Source: Caenimonas sp. SL110
GTDB lineage: Bacteria; Pseudomonadota; Gammaproteobacteria; Burkholderiales; Burkholderiaceae_C
Reading direction: 5' to 3'
DNA length: 64,000 nt
Assembly: GCF_001044395.1 (NCBI RefSeq)
Contig: NZ_JANU01000059.1
Location: forward strand, 1 to 64,000
The notes under the pieces were generated by a model, which did not search any database, had not been told where the DNA came from, and saw only the letters and a list, made by a program, of their open reading frames with translations. Position numbers and translations under genes: made by a program. Shown here piece after piece: positions 36,695 through 45,244 of this stretch (the first letter of the stretch is position 1; each line of letters begins with the position of its first letter).

Positions 36695-37183
36695 TCAGTT
36701 GCTCAGCAGCAGCTGCAAGATGATGCCGGTCGCAATCGCCACCAGCACATAGTCGGCGCCGACCTGGACCCAGTAGTAGCCGCGAGGCGGCGCAGGCAGG
36801 TAGTGGCCGCGCCAGTCGTCGACGATGTAGTTGTAATGACGGTATTCCAGCGGCAGCCGGTCGCCGCGGTAGAAACGACGATCCGGCCCTGCCCCGCGTT
36901 CATTGCCTCTGCGATCACCGCGCCACTGGTCGGGCGGGCCTGCACGCTGCACAGGAGGCTGCCAGTTGCCTGGCGCCCGGCGCTGGTCAGGACGCACCTG
37001 TGGCTGACCCGGGCGTTGCGCCTGCCGCTGGTCGGGGCGTTGCGCCTGTCGCTGGTTGTAGCGCTGTGCATCCCTGAAGGCCTTGCGCTGCGCCTCCTGG
37101 TCACCGTCGCCCTGGGCGGACACCGGCGCAGCAAGCGCAAGGGAAAGCGCCACAAGAGCGGCGAGATATTCGGTATGTTTCAT
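36695..37183 (-). CDS. RcnB-family periplasmic protein, paralogue 1
   Basis: A 162-residue exported protein. Signal peptide (LAALVALSLALAAPVSAQ), a long Gln/Arg/Pro-rich low-complexity middle (repeats of QRPDQRQAQ), and the RcnB domain at about 100-162 with FYRGDRLPLEYRHYNYIVDDWRG and APPRGYYWVQVGADYVLVAI. RcnB in E. coli tunes nickel/cobalt export; in other bacteria the role is unknown. A second copy lies 127 bp upstream. A palindrome at 37250-37271 lies before this gene. Confidence 0.9.
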   Translation of the reverse strand: MKHTEYLAALVALSLALAAPVSAQGDGDQEAQRKAFRDAQRYNQRQAQRPDQRQAQRPGQPQVRPDQRRAPGNWQPPVQRAGPPDQWRGDRRGNERGAGPDRRFYRGDRLPLEYRHYNYIVDDWRGHYLPAPPRGYYWVQVGADYVLVAIATGIILQLLLSN

Positions 37184-37249
37184 GAGGGCCTCCATCGGGT
37201 TGGCATGCCCCATTGCATGCAACCCCACAGTAGCCCTGTGGCGCGAGCC

Positions 37250-37271
37250 CGCGTTGACATTCGTCAACGCG
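37250..37271. promoter_or_regulatory. 22-bp palindrome between the rcnB-like paralogues
   Basis: CGCGTTGAC-ATTC-GTCAACGCG has perfect 9-bp arms. It is located 67 bp upstream of paralogue 1 and 39 bp downstream of paralogue 2, so it could be a promoter operator for paralogue 1. A second inverted repeat CCGGC-TATAG-GCCGG follows at 37273-37287. Confidence 0.55.
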
Positions 37272-37310
37272 ACCGGCTATAGGCCGGATTAACCTTCGCG
37301 GCCCGCGCTC

Positions 37311-37982
37311 TCAGTTGCCCAGCAGGATCTGCACGATGAGACCGGTCGCGATTTCCACGAGCAGGAAGTCGTCGCCCCAGTGCACCCAGTAATAACCGCG
37401 AGGCGGTGCGTACAGGTAATACGGCCGCCAATCCTGGATCAGGTAGCGCCGCTGGCGATATTCATAGGGAAGGCGGTCGCCCCGGTAATAGCGGTAGCCC
37501 GGACCCGCGCCGCGCCAGTCGTGGCGCGTCTGCGGACTCCAGTGACGGGGATCGTCGCGATAGCCACGGCGATTGCCGTCCCTATTGCCGTCCCTGTTGC
37601 CATCCCATCTGCCATCGCGATGCCCATCCGGCCGCCCGTCACGATTCCAGTCGGGCGCGCCACCCTGCCTGCCGTCGTGCCGAAAGTCATTGCGCGGGGC
37701 CTCCTGAACGTAGCGCGGATCGCCCCGGCGGTCATCACGGCGAGGGGCTTCAGCGCCCCTGCGTTCCTGCTCGCTGCGCCGCTGTTCGGGTGGCCGCGCG
37801 GGTTGCACTTGCCCGGGCACTTGCGCGGGCGCAGGGCGCGCGGCCTTCTCGCGCTTGGCGCGCTCGGCAGCTTCCATGGCCTGGCGCCGTGCGCCTTCAT
37901 CGCCGTCGCCTTGCGCGAACGCGAGGCCGCTGGCGGCGAACTGAAAACCGAGAACAACGGGTAGGAATGTGCGTCGCTTCAT
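37311..37982 (-). CDS. RcnB-family periplasmic protein, paralogue 2 with Arg/Asp/Gly repeat
   Basis: A 223-residue exported protein. A signal peptide (LPVVLGFQFAASGLAFAQ) is followed by a very hydrophilic middle: Ala/Arg/Glu helix then a repeat of RDG/NRDG units (DGNRDGNRDGN). The C-terminal RcnB domain repeats that of the neighbour: YYRGDRLPYEYRQRRYLIQDW, then APPRGYYWVHWGDDFLLVEI and the end LGN. The two genes are tandem copies with different disordered middles. Chosen ATG 37982 (MKRRTFLP). Confidence 0.9.
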   Translation of the reverse strand: MKRRTFLPVVLGFQFAASGLAFAQGDGDEGARRQAMEAAERAKREKAARPAPAQVPGQVQPARPPEQRRSEQERRGAEAPRRDDRRGDPRYVQEAPRNDFRHDGRQGGAPDWNRDGRPDGHRDGRWDGNRDGNRDGNRRGYRDDPRHWSPQTRHDWRGAGPGYRYYRGDRLPYEYRQRRYLIQDWRPYYLYAPPRGYYWVHWGDDFLLVEIATGLIVQILLGN

Positions 37983-38034
37983 GAGCGTCATTGTGCGCCG
38001 CTGACTGCACCTGCGAAACCCACTTTACCTCCCG

Positions 38035-38769
38035 TTAAAGATGTGTCTGCTGCGTCGGGCGGACCACAACACTGGACCGCAAGGCCTGCAGGTCCAGGAT
38101 GCGCAAACCGCCGTACTCCACCCGGATCGTGCCCTGCGATTCGAGCGCCGCGAGGGCCTCATTGACACGCTGGCGCGACAGGCCCACCAGGTACGCCAGC
38201 TCCTGCTGCGTGATGCGCAGCACATGGCCGACACCTGGAAAAAGCACCGGATTGAACAGCGACGCGAGGCTGCGTGCCACGCGCAGATCCGGGTTGTTCA
38301 TGCGGTCGATCTCGCGCGCTGCGATGAACTGCGCCAGCCGCTCGTTGAGCTGGTTCATCACGAAGCGGTTGAAGCCAATGGAGTGATCGAGCAGCCAGTG
38401 AAAGGTATCGGCCGGAATGCCGGCGATCACGCTTTTGCGCAGCGCCTGGATGTTGTAGCGGTAGGTCTCGCGCTTGAGCACGGTGCCTTCGCCGAACCAG
38501 CCACCGGGCGGCAACCCCGAGAACGTCATGGTCTGGCCTTCGGCGTTGTCGCTGCTCATTTTCAGCAGTCCCTCGATCACACCGAACCAGTAGGTCACGG
38601 GCCTGCCCACACGGCACACGAAGTCGCCGGCCATTGCATCGCTGACGGCGACTTCGCGCACCGCGCGCTCGCGCTCGCCAGGCTGCAGGACAGCCAGCCA
38701 CGGGATGCCGGCGAGCTCTTGCGAGGTCGGCGCGCGGCGGCGCTGGTGAAGCGTGAGATCGGTGGCCAC
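38035..38769 (-). CDS. Crp/Fnr-family transcriptional regulator
   Basis: A 244-residue regulator. The N-terminal cyclic-nucleotide-binding-like barrel (about 22-140: MAGDFVCRVGRPVTYWFGVIEG, then GLPPGGWFGEG) lacks the Fnr iron-sulfur cysteines. The C-terminal HTH carries ITQQELAYLVGLSRQRVNEALAALES (about 187-211). It is divergent from the acyl-CoA synthetase, with a 19-bp palindrome between them at 38836-38854. It probably controls the acyl-CoA ligase/Liv cluster (inference from position). The effector is unknown. Confidence 0.92.
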   Translation of the reverse strand: MATDLTLHQRRRAPTSQELAGIPWLAVLQPGERERAVREVAVSDAMAGDFVCRVGRPVTYWFGVIEGLLKMSSDNAEGQTMTFSGLPPGGWFGEGTVLKRETYRYNIQALRKSVIAGIPADTFHWLLDHSIGFNRFVMNQLNERLAQFIAAREIDRMNNPDLRVARSLASLFNPVLFPGVGHVLRITQQELAYLVGLSRQRVNEALAALESQGTIRVEYGGLRILDLQALRSSVVVRPTQQTHL

Positions 38770-38835
38770 TTGCAGTCAATCAGTTGTTGCTGGCGTGAGG
38801 GTACGGCGCGCAGCCGTCGGCGCAAGCCCTACTAG

Positions 38836-38854
38836 GACATTCCCTAGGAATGTC
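38836..38854. promoter_or_regulatory. 19-bp palindrome in divergent region (probable Crp/Fnr operator)
   Basis: GACATTCC-CTA-GGAATGTC has perfect 8-bp arms around a 3-base centre. It lies 67 bp before the Crp/Fnr start and 92 bp before the synthetase start. It is the clearest symmetric site between the two, so it is a candidate operator. Confidence 0.6.
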
Positions 38855-38945
38855 GTCGCAAAGACACCATGGCGTCAAACCCCGGCCTAGCATCCGCCCA
38901 AGTCGCGTACTCGCTACTGACTCGAACACAAAAGGACACCCGCGA

Positions 38946-40892
38946 ATGGAGACCACGTTCCCGCGCCTGCTGCTCAAACATGCCGCCGAGCGTCCGGCCG
39001 ATGCCGCGATGCGCGAGAAGGAATACGGCATCTGGCAGACGCACACATGGTCGGCCATGGCAACGCTGGTGTCGCAGATCGCATGCGGCCTGCATCGCGC
39101 GGGCCTGGCGCGCGGGGAGCACATGGTGGTGGTGGGCGCCAACCGGCCGCGCCTGTACGCCACGATGCTGGCGGCCCAGTCGCTCGGCGCCATCCCGATT
39201 CCGCTGTACCAGGACGCCGTCGCTGCCGAGTGCGTGTTCCCAATCAACAACGCGGACGTGCGGTTCGCGTTCGCTGAAGACCAGGAACAGGTGGACAAGC
39301 TGCTCGAAGTGCGCGAGCAATGCCCGCAGGTTTGCGCGATCTATTTCGATGATCCGCGAGGCCTGCGCAAGTATGCAGAGCCGGGTCTGCAATCGCTGGA
39401 CGCGCTGATCGAATCGGGCGCCGCATTTGCGAAAGAGCATCCTTCGTTCTATACCGATGAAGTTGCGAACGCGCAGCCTGACGACGTGGCTGCGATGTTC
39501 TTTACATCGGGCACGACCGGCAATGCCAAAGGCGTGGTCCACACGCATCGCACGCTGCTCGACCGCGGCCATGCCGGCGCGATCTTCGACAAGCTCACAT
39601 CGCACGAAGAAGTGCTGGCCTACCTGCCGCCCGCATGGATCGGGCAGAACATCTTCAGCTACGCGCAGTGGCTGGCGTGCGGCTACGTGGTGAATTGCCC
39701 CGAGTCCAGCGCCACCGTGATGATCGACCTGAAAGAGATCGGACCGACCTATTACTTCGCACCGCCTCGCGTGTTCGAGGGCCTGCTCACCACGGTGATG
39801 ATCCGGATGGAAGATGCGGGCTGGATCAAGCGCAAGATGTTCCATGCGTTCATGGATGTGGCGCGCAAGGTCGGCCCCGCGCTCATGGACAAGAAGCCCG
39901 TCGGCGCATGGGACCGGTTGATGTATTCGCTGGGCAACCTGCTGGTGTATGGCCCGCTGCGCAACAACCTGGGCTTTTCGCGCGTGAAGGTCGCCTATAC
40001 GGCGGGCGAAGCGATCGGGCCGGACCTGTTCAGTTTCTATCGCTCGATCGGCATCAACATCAAGCAGTTGTATGGCTCGACCGAGACTGCCGTGTTCGTC
40101 TGCCTGCAGCCTGACGACCAGGCGCGTGCCGACACGGTGGGTATTCCGATCAGCGGCGTGGAAATCAAGGTCGCGGACAACGGCGAGATCCTGGTCAAGT
40201 CGCCGGGCCTGCTCAAGGAGTACTACAAGAATCCTGCGGCCACCGCCGAAGTGCTCACCGCCGACGGCTGGTATCACACCAGCGATGCAGGCTTCATCGA
40301 TGCGCACGGACACCTCAAGATCATCGACCGCGTGAAAGACGTGGGCCGCATTTCGGGCGGTGCCAACGACGGCGCCATGTTCGCGCCCAAGTATGTGGAA
40401 AACAAGCTCAAGTTCTTCCCGTACATCAAGGAAGTCGTGGCCTATGGCGACGGCCGCGAGAAGGTCTGCGTGATGATCAACATTGACTTCGATGCCGTGG
40501 GCAACTGGGCCGAGCGCCGCAACCTGCCGTATGCGGGCTACACCGACCTCGCGCAAAAACCCGAGGTGTATGAGCTGATCCGCGATTGCGTGGAGAAGGT
40601 CAATGCCGACCTGGCGGCCGACACGCTGCTGGCGGGTTCGCAGATCAGCCGCTTCCTGGTGCTGCACAAGGAGCTGGACGCGGATGACGGCGAACTCACG
40701 CGAACCAACAAGGTTCGCCGCGGCTTCATCGCCGAGAAGTACGACGTGCTGGTCGATGCGCTGTATGGCGGCAAGACCGAGCAGTACATCGAAACGCAAG
40801 TGAAGTTCGAAGACGGCCGCACCGGCAGCGTGAGCGCCACGCTGAAGATCGCGGACACCAAACTCTTTGCACCTGTGAAGGCGGCGGCATGA
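38946..40892 (+). CDS. Long-chain-type acyl-CoA synthetase (AMP-binding)
   Basis: A 648-residue ligase that adenylates an acid and transfers it to CoA. The P-loop-like motif FTSGTTGNAKG is at about 186-196; the A5 motif is QLYGSTETAVF and the A8 hinge is GWYHTSDAG followed by IIDRVKDVGRI. The ATG at 38946 (METTFPRLLL) is preferred; the frame begins at 38850. It is the first gene of a Liv-type cluster: the stop overlaps livG by four bases, so uptake and activation of a carboxylic acid are coupled. The acid could be aromatic, branched or long-chain; not decided by sequence. Confidence 0.93.
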   Translation: METTFPRLLLKHAAERPADAAMREKEYGIWQTHTWSAMATLVSQIACGLHRAGLARGEHMVVVGANRPRLYATMLAAQSLGAIPIPLYQDAVAAECVFPINNADVRFAFAEDQEQVDKLLEVREQCPQVCAIYFDDPRGLRKYAEPGLQSLDALIESGAAFAKEHPSFYTDEVANAQPDDVAAMFFTSGTTGNAKGVVHTHRTLLDRGHAGAIFDKLTSHEEVLAYLPPAWIGQNIFSYAQWLACGYVVNCPESSATVMIDLKEIGPTYYFAPPRVFEGLLTTVMIRMEDAGWIKRKMFHAFMDVARKVGPALMDKKPVGAWDRLMYSLGNLLVYGPLRNNLGFSRVKVAYTAGEAIGPDLFSFYRSIGINIKQLYGSTETAVFVCLQPDDQARADTVGIPISGVEIKVADNGEILVKSPGLLKEYYKNPAATAEVLTADGWYHTSDAGFIDAHGHLKIIDRVKDVGRISGGANDGAMFAPKYVENKLKFFPYIKEVVAYGDGREKVCVMINIDFDAVGNWAERRNLPYAGYTDLAQKPEVYELIRDCVEKVNADLAADTLLAGSQISRFLVLHKELDADDGELTRTNKVRRGFIAEKYDVLVDALYGGKTEQYIETQVKFEDGRTGSVSATLKIADTKLFAPVKAAA

Positions 40893-41713
40893 ACATGATG
40901 AGCGAAGCAGCCATGCTCGACCAGGGCCCGCCGGGACGCACCACCGGTGAAGTGATTCTCGACGTGCAGAACATCTCGCTGAGTTTCGGCGGCGTGAAGG
41001 CGCTGTCGGACATTTCATTCAATGTGAAAGAGCACGAGATCCGCGCGATCATCGGCCCCAACGGTGCGGGCAAGAGCTCGATGCTCAACTGCATCAACGG
41101 CGTGTACCAGCCGCAGCAGGGTTCCATCACCTTTCGCGGCCAGACCTTCAAGCACATGAACAGCCACCAGGTGGCGGTGATGGGCGTGGCTCGCACTTTC
41201 CAGAACCTCGCGCTCTTCAAGGGCATGAGCGTGCTCGACAACATCATGACCGGCCGCAATCTGCGCATCAAGAGCAATCTCTTCATGCAGGCGCTGCGCA
41301 TCGGCCCGGCCGAACGCGAAGAGATGCGCCATCGCGAGTTCGTCGAACACATCATCGACTTCCTGGAGATACAGGCCTTTCGCAAGACACCGGTGGGCCA
41401 ACTGCCCTACGGACTGCAAAAGCGGGTGGACCTGGGCCGCGCGCTCGCGATGGAGCCGCAGGTGCTGCTGCTCGACGAGCCGATGGCGGGCATGAACGTG
41501 GAAGAAAAGCAGGACATGTGCCGCTTCGTGCTGGACGTGAACGACGAGTTCGGAACGACTGTGGTGCTGATCGAGCACGACATGGGCGTGGTGATGGACA
41601 TCAGCGACCGCGTCGTGGTGCTCGACTACGGCAAGAAGATCGGCGACGGCACGCCCGATGAAGTGCGAAACAACCCGGAGGTCATCAAGGCCTACCTGGG
41701 AACCAGCGAATAG
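40889..41713 (+). CDS. livG: Branched-chain amino acid-type ABC transporter ATP-binding protein LivG
   Basis: A 274-residue ATPase. Walker A GPNGAGKSS at 56-64, Q-loop region VARTFQNLALF, signature LPYGLQKRVDLGRAL (a variant of LSGG), Walker B VLLLDEPMAGM and switch HD in IEHDMGVVM. The ATGA overlap with the synthetase at 40889-40892 shows coupling. The family transports branched amino acids, amides or aromatic acids; the adjacent CoA ligases make an organic acid more likely here (inference). Confidence 0.94.
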   Translation: MNMMSEAAMLDQGPPGRTTGEVILDVQNISLSFGGVKALSDISFNVKEHEIRAIIGPNGAGKSSMLNCINGVYQPQQGSITFRGQTFKHMNSHQVAVMGVARTFQNLALFKGMSVLDNIMTGRNLRIKSNLFMQALRIGPAEREEMRHREFVEHIIDFLEIQAFRKTPVGQLPYGLQKRVDLGRALAMEPQVLLLDEPMAGMNVEEKQDMCRFVLDVNDEFGTTVVLIEHDMGVVMDISDRVVVLDYGKKIGDGTPDEVRNNPEVIKAYLGTSE

Positions 41714-41725
41714 GACGACAGCCAC

Positions 41726-42655
41726 ATGGGATTCTTTCTGGAAACACTGCTCGGCGGGCTGATGGCCGGCATGCTGTATTCGCTCGTGGCGCTGGGCTTC
41801 GTTCTCATTTTCAAGGCCTCGGGCGTCTTCAATTTCGCGCAGGGAGCCATGGTGCTGTTCGCCGCCCTCGCGATGGCGCGGTTCGCCGAATGGTTTCCGG
41901 CCTGGACCGGCATCGAGAACAAGATCGTCGCCAACGTTGCCGCTTTCATCATCGCCGCCGCGATCATGTTCGTCGTCGCGTGGCTGATCGAGTATCTGGT
42001 GCTGCGCCACCTGGTGAACCAGGAAGGCGCCACGCTGCTCATGGCTACGCTGGGCATCACCTACTTCCTCGAAGGCGTAGGCCAGACGCTGTTCGGCAGC
42101 AACATCTACAAGATCGACATCGGCATGCCCAAGGACCCGGTGATGGCGTTCCAGTCGACCTTTCCGGGCGGCATCCTGATCAACAAGGAAGACCTGATCG
42201 CCGCACTCATCGCAGCCGCCCTGGTCGGGCTGCTCGCGCTGTTCTTCCAGAAAACCGCCACGGGGCGCGCGCTGCGCGCGGTGGCTGACGATCACCAGGC
42301 CGCGCAGTCCATCGGCATACCGCTGGCGCGCATCTGGGTCATCGTGTGGTGCGTCGCGGGGATCGTGGCGCTGGTGGCCGGGATGATCTGGGGCAGCAAG
42401 CTGGGCGTGCAGTTCTCGCTGTCGACCGTGGCGCTGCGGGCGCTGCCCGTGGTGATCCTGGGCGGCCTGACCTCGGTCCCCGGTGCCATTCTCGGTGGTC
42501 TCATCATCGGCGTCGGGGAGAAACTTTCGGAGGTGTACATCGGCCCCCTGGTGGGCGGAGGCATCGAAATCTGGTTCGCCTACGTGCTCGCCCTGGCTGT
42601 GCTGCTGGTTCGTCCGCAGGGACTTTTCGGCGAAAAAATCATCGATCGGGTCTGA
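41726..42655 (+). CDS. livH: Branched-chain amino acid-type ABC permease LivH
   Basis: A 309-residue inner-membrane permease with eight or so helices. The N-terminal LLGGLMAGMLYSLVALGFVLIFKASGV and the later LRAVADDHQAAQSIGIP (the coupling loop contacting LivG/LivF) are characteristic. It begins 12 bp after livG. Works with LivM, LivG, LivF and the receptor downstream. Confidence 0.95.
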   Translation: MGFFLETLLGGLMAGMLYSLVALGFVLIFKASGVFNFAQGAMVLFAALAMARFAEWFPAWTGIENKIVANVAAFIIAAAIMFVVAWLIEYLVLRHLVNQEGATLLMATLGITYFLEGVGQTLFGSNIYKIDIGMPKDPVMAFQSTFPGGILINKEDLIAALIAAALVGLLALFFQKTATGRALRAVADDHQAAQSIGIPLARIWVIVWCVAGIVALVAGMIWGSKLGVQFSLSTVALRALPVVILGGLTSVPGAILGGLIIGVGEKLSEVYIGPLVGGGIEIWFAYVLALAVLLVRPQGLFGEKIIDRV

Positions 42656-42657
42656 GC

Positions 42658-43734
42658 ATGTTCTACAGGGAAAACGGACAATTCAAAAGCACGTACCGGG
42701 CGGACCAGCAAATCTTCCCGATCGTGCAGGACCGCATCGCGGTCGGCCTCGTGCTGGTCGCCGCTTTCGTGCTGGTGCCGCTGCTCGCCAGCGACTACGC
42801 GGTACGCGCCATCTTGCTGCCCTTCCTGATTTTTTCGATGGCAGCGATCGGCGTGAACATCCTCGTGGGCTATTGCGGTCAGATCTCGCTGGGGTCCGGC
42901 GCGTTCATGGCCGTCGGAGCGTACGGCGCGTTCAATTTCTTCGTGCGCGTGCCGGACATGCCCATGCTGGTCGCCATCTTGCTGGGCGGCGTGTGCGCCA
43001 CGTTTTTCGGCATCCTCTTCGGGCTGCCGAGCCTGCGGGTCAAAGGCCTGTACCTGGCCGTGGCCACCCTCGCTGCGCAGTTCTTCTCCGACTGGATGTT
43101 CCTGCGCATCAAATGGTTCACCAACGACTCCTCATCGGGCGGTGTGTCGGTGTCGAACCTGAGCGCCTTCGGCATGTCGCTGGAGACGCCGCTCGCCAAG
43201 TACCTGTTCTGCCTTTCGTTGCTCGCGGTGATCGCGCTGCTGGCCAAGAACCTGGTGCGCGGCGCGATCGGGCGCGAGTGGATGGCGATCCGCGACATGG
43301 ACGTCGCGGCCGCTGTGATCGGTATCCGGCCGGTGTATGCCAAGCTCACCGCCTTCGCCGTGAGCTCCTTCATCATCGGAGTCGCAGGCGCGCTCTGGGG
43401 CTTTCTTTACCTCGGTTCCTGGGAGCCGGCGGCCTTCTCGGTGGACCAGTCATTTCGCCTGCTGTTCATGGTGATCATTGGCGGGCTGGGTTCCATCATG
43501 GGCAGCTTTTTCGGCGCCGCATTCATCGTCACGTTGCCGATTCTGCTCAACCAGATGCTGCCGCTACTGGGCAGCCTCGTCGGCGTCGAGATTTCGACAG
43601 CAGGCATCTCGCACGCCGAACTCATGATCTTTGGCGCGCTCATCGTGTGGTTCCTGATCGTGGAGCCGCATGGTCTGGCCCGGCTCTGGAGCACGGGCAA
43701 GCAGAAACTGCGCCTTTGGCCTTTTCCCCACTGA
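42658..43734 (+). CDS. livM: Branched-chain amino acid-type ABC permease LivM
   Basis: A 358-residue second permease subunit. Several helices with LIFSMAAIGVNILVGYCGQISLG and the coupling motif GREWMAIRDMDVAAAVIGI. The ATG at 42658 is two bases after the livH stop; the open frame further upstream overlaps livH. Only 49 bp separate it from the receptor gene. Confidence 0.95.
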   Translation: MFYRENGQFKSTYRADQQIFPIVQDRIAVGLVLVAAFVLVPLLASDYAVRAILLPFLIFSMAAIGVNILVGYCGQISLGSGAFMAVGAYGAFNFFVRVPDMPMLVAILLGGVCATFFGILFGLPSLRVKGLYLAVATLAAQFFSDWMFLRIKWFTNDSSSGGVSVSNLSAFGMSLETPLAKYLFCLSLLAVIALLAKNLVRGAIGREWMAIRDMDVAAAVIGIRPVYAKLTAFAVSSFIIGVAGALWGFLYLGSWEPAAFSVDQSFRLLFMVIIGGLGSIMGSFFGAAFIVTLPILLNQMLPLLGSLVGVEISTAGISHAELMIFGALIVWFLIVEPHGLARLWSTGKQKLRLWPFPH

Positions 43735-43783
43735 AAGTCGGCAGCACCGACAACGATTTTCTCGTCATCACCAGGAGACAACC

Positions 43784-45109
43784 ATGAAACTTCGTCAACT
43801 CGTATTCGCAATGGCCGTGGGCGCAGGCGTGCTTTCCACCGGCGCTGCCATGGCCCAGGCCAAACAGCAGTTCTTTCCGGTGCTGACCGGCCGCACCGGG
43901 CCGGTGGCGCCCAATGCCACGCCTTGGGCCAACGGCCACAACGACTACATGAAACTGGTGAACGCCCGGGGCGGCATCAACGGCGTCATGACCCTGACCG
44001 AGGAATGCGAAACCGCCTACGACACAGCGCGCGGCGTGGAGTGCTATGAGCGCCTCAAGGGCAAGCATGGCGGCGCGACGGTGTTCCAACCCCTGTCCAC
44101 CGGCATCACGTTCGCGCTGACCGAGAAAATCCCCAACGACAAGATCCCGATGATCACGTCTGGCTACGGGCGCAGCGACTCCGCCGACGGCCAGGTGTTC
44201 AAGTGGAACTTCCCGTTGATCGGTCACTACTGGGTGGCCGGCGACACCGTGCTGCAGCACATCGGCAAGCAGGCCGGCGGCATGGACAAGCTCAAGGGCA
44301 AGAAGATCGGCGTGGGCTATCACGACAGCCCCTTCGGCAAGGAACTGCTGCCGATCCTGCAGGAGCGCGCGGCGCAGTACGGTTTCACGCTTCAGCTGTT
44401 GCCGATTGCCGCCCCTGGCGTGGAGCAGAAGGCCACCTGGCTGCAGGTGCGCCAGCAGCAGCCCGACTACGTGATCCTGCAGACCTGGGGCGTTATGACG
44501 CCCACCGCGATCAAGGAAGCGCAGGCGGTCGGCTATCCGCGCGAGAAGATGTTCGGCACGTGGTGGTCGGGCGCCGAGCCGGACCTGCGTGACGTCGGTG
44601 CCGGTGCCAAGGGTTACAGCGCGGTGATGATGCAGCACGGTGCCGAGCCGCAGTCCCAGGTGGTCAAGGAGATCCTGGAGAAGGTGCATGCCAAGGGCCA
44701 GGGCACCGGACCCAAGGAAGAAGTGGGCAGCGTGCTTTACATGCGCGGCGTGATCGGCGCCCTGCTGGCGACCGAAGGTGTGCGTGCAGCGCAGGACCGC
44801 TTCGGCAAGGGCAAGGTCATCACCGGCGAACAGGCTCGCTGGGGCTACGAGAACCTGAACCTCACGCAAGCCAAGCTCGATGGGCTGGGCTTCAAGGGCG
44901 TGATGCGCCCCGTGTCGACCAGCTGCGCCGACCACATGGGCTCGGCATGGGCCCGGGTGCACACCTGGGACGGCGCGAAGTTCACCTGGAGCTCGGATTG
45001 GCTGCAGGCCGACGAGCAAGTGATCCGCCCGCTGGTCAAGACCTCCGCAGAAAAGTACGCCAGCGAGAAAAAGCTGAGCCGCCGGACGCCGGCTGATTGC
45101 CAGTCCTGA
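43784..45109 (+). CDS. Liv-type ABC transporter substrate-binding protein
   Basis: A 441-residue periplasmic receptor. A signal peptide ends near GAAMAQA. The Leu/Ile/Val-binding fold is evident from TGRTGPVAPNATPWANGHNDYM and VNARGGINGVMTLTEECET, with a conserved GYGRSD segment. At 441 residues it is longer than E. coli LivJ (about 367) and belongs to the group often found beside aromatic- or organic-acid CoA ligases. The start at 43784 has CCAGGAGACAACC upstream. No symbol is given because the ligand may not be an amino acid. Confidence 0.93.
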   Translation: MKLRQLVFAMAVGAGVLSTGAAMAQAKQQFFPVLTGRTGPVAPNATPWANGHNDYMKLVNARGGINGVMTLTEECETAYDTARGVECYERLKGKHGGATVFQPLSTGITFALTEKIPNDKIPMITSGYGRSDSADGQVFKWNFPLIGHYWVAGDTVLQHIGKQAGGMDKLKGKKIGVGYHDSPFGKELLPILQERAAQYGFTLQLLPIAAPGVEQKATWLQVRQQQPDYVILQTWGVMTPTAIKEAQAVGYPREKMFGTWWSGAEPDLRDVGAGAKGYSAVMMQHGAEPQSQVVKEILEKVHAKGQGTGPKEEVGSVLYMRGVIGALLATEGVRAAQDRFGKGKVITGEQARWGYENLNLTQAKLDGLGFKGVMRPVSTSCADHMGSAWARVHTWDGAKFTWSSDWLQADEQVIRPLVKTSAEKYASEKKLSRRTPADCQS

Positions 45110-45116
45110 AACAGGC

Positions 45117-45196
45117 TGTCATTGCGGGCTCGACCCGCAATCCAGACGGCAACTGATCAGGCGCCGTCTGGATTCCGGCTCAAGGCCGCAATGACA
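45117..45196. repeat. Paired-hairpin intergenic repeat, copy 6, inserted in the liv cluster
   Basis: TGTCATTGCGGGCTCGACCC (45117 onward, hairpin 45121-45141) and a degenerate CCGGCTCAAGGCCGCAATGACA end in inverse orientation, around an extra CCAGACGGC/GCCGTCTGG stem. It separates the receptor gene from livF. Confidence 0.85.
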
Positions 45197-45244
45197 GGTT
45201 CTTTGCAAGCGCTGCGCGCAGTGCTTGCAAAGGAATCCCATCAA

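Noticed and set aside
38844..41018. 724-residue minus-strand open frame
   Set aside because: Antisense to the acyl-CoA synthetase and livG, which have clear motifs; the translation is His/Arg-rich shadow sequence.
43640..45019. 459-residue minus-strand open frame
   Set aside because: Antisense to the Liv-type receptor gene, which has a signal peptide and family motifs.
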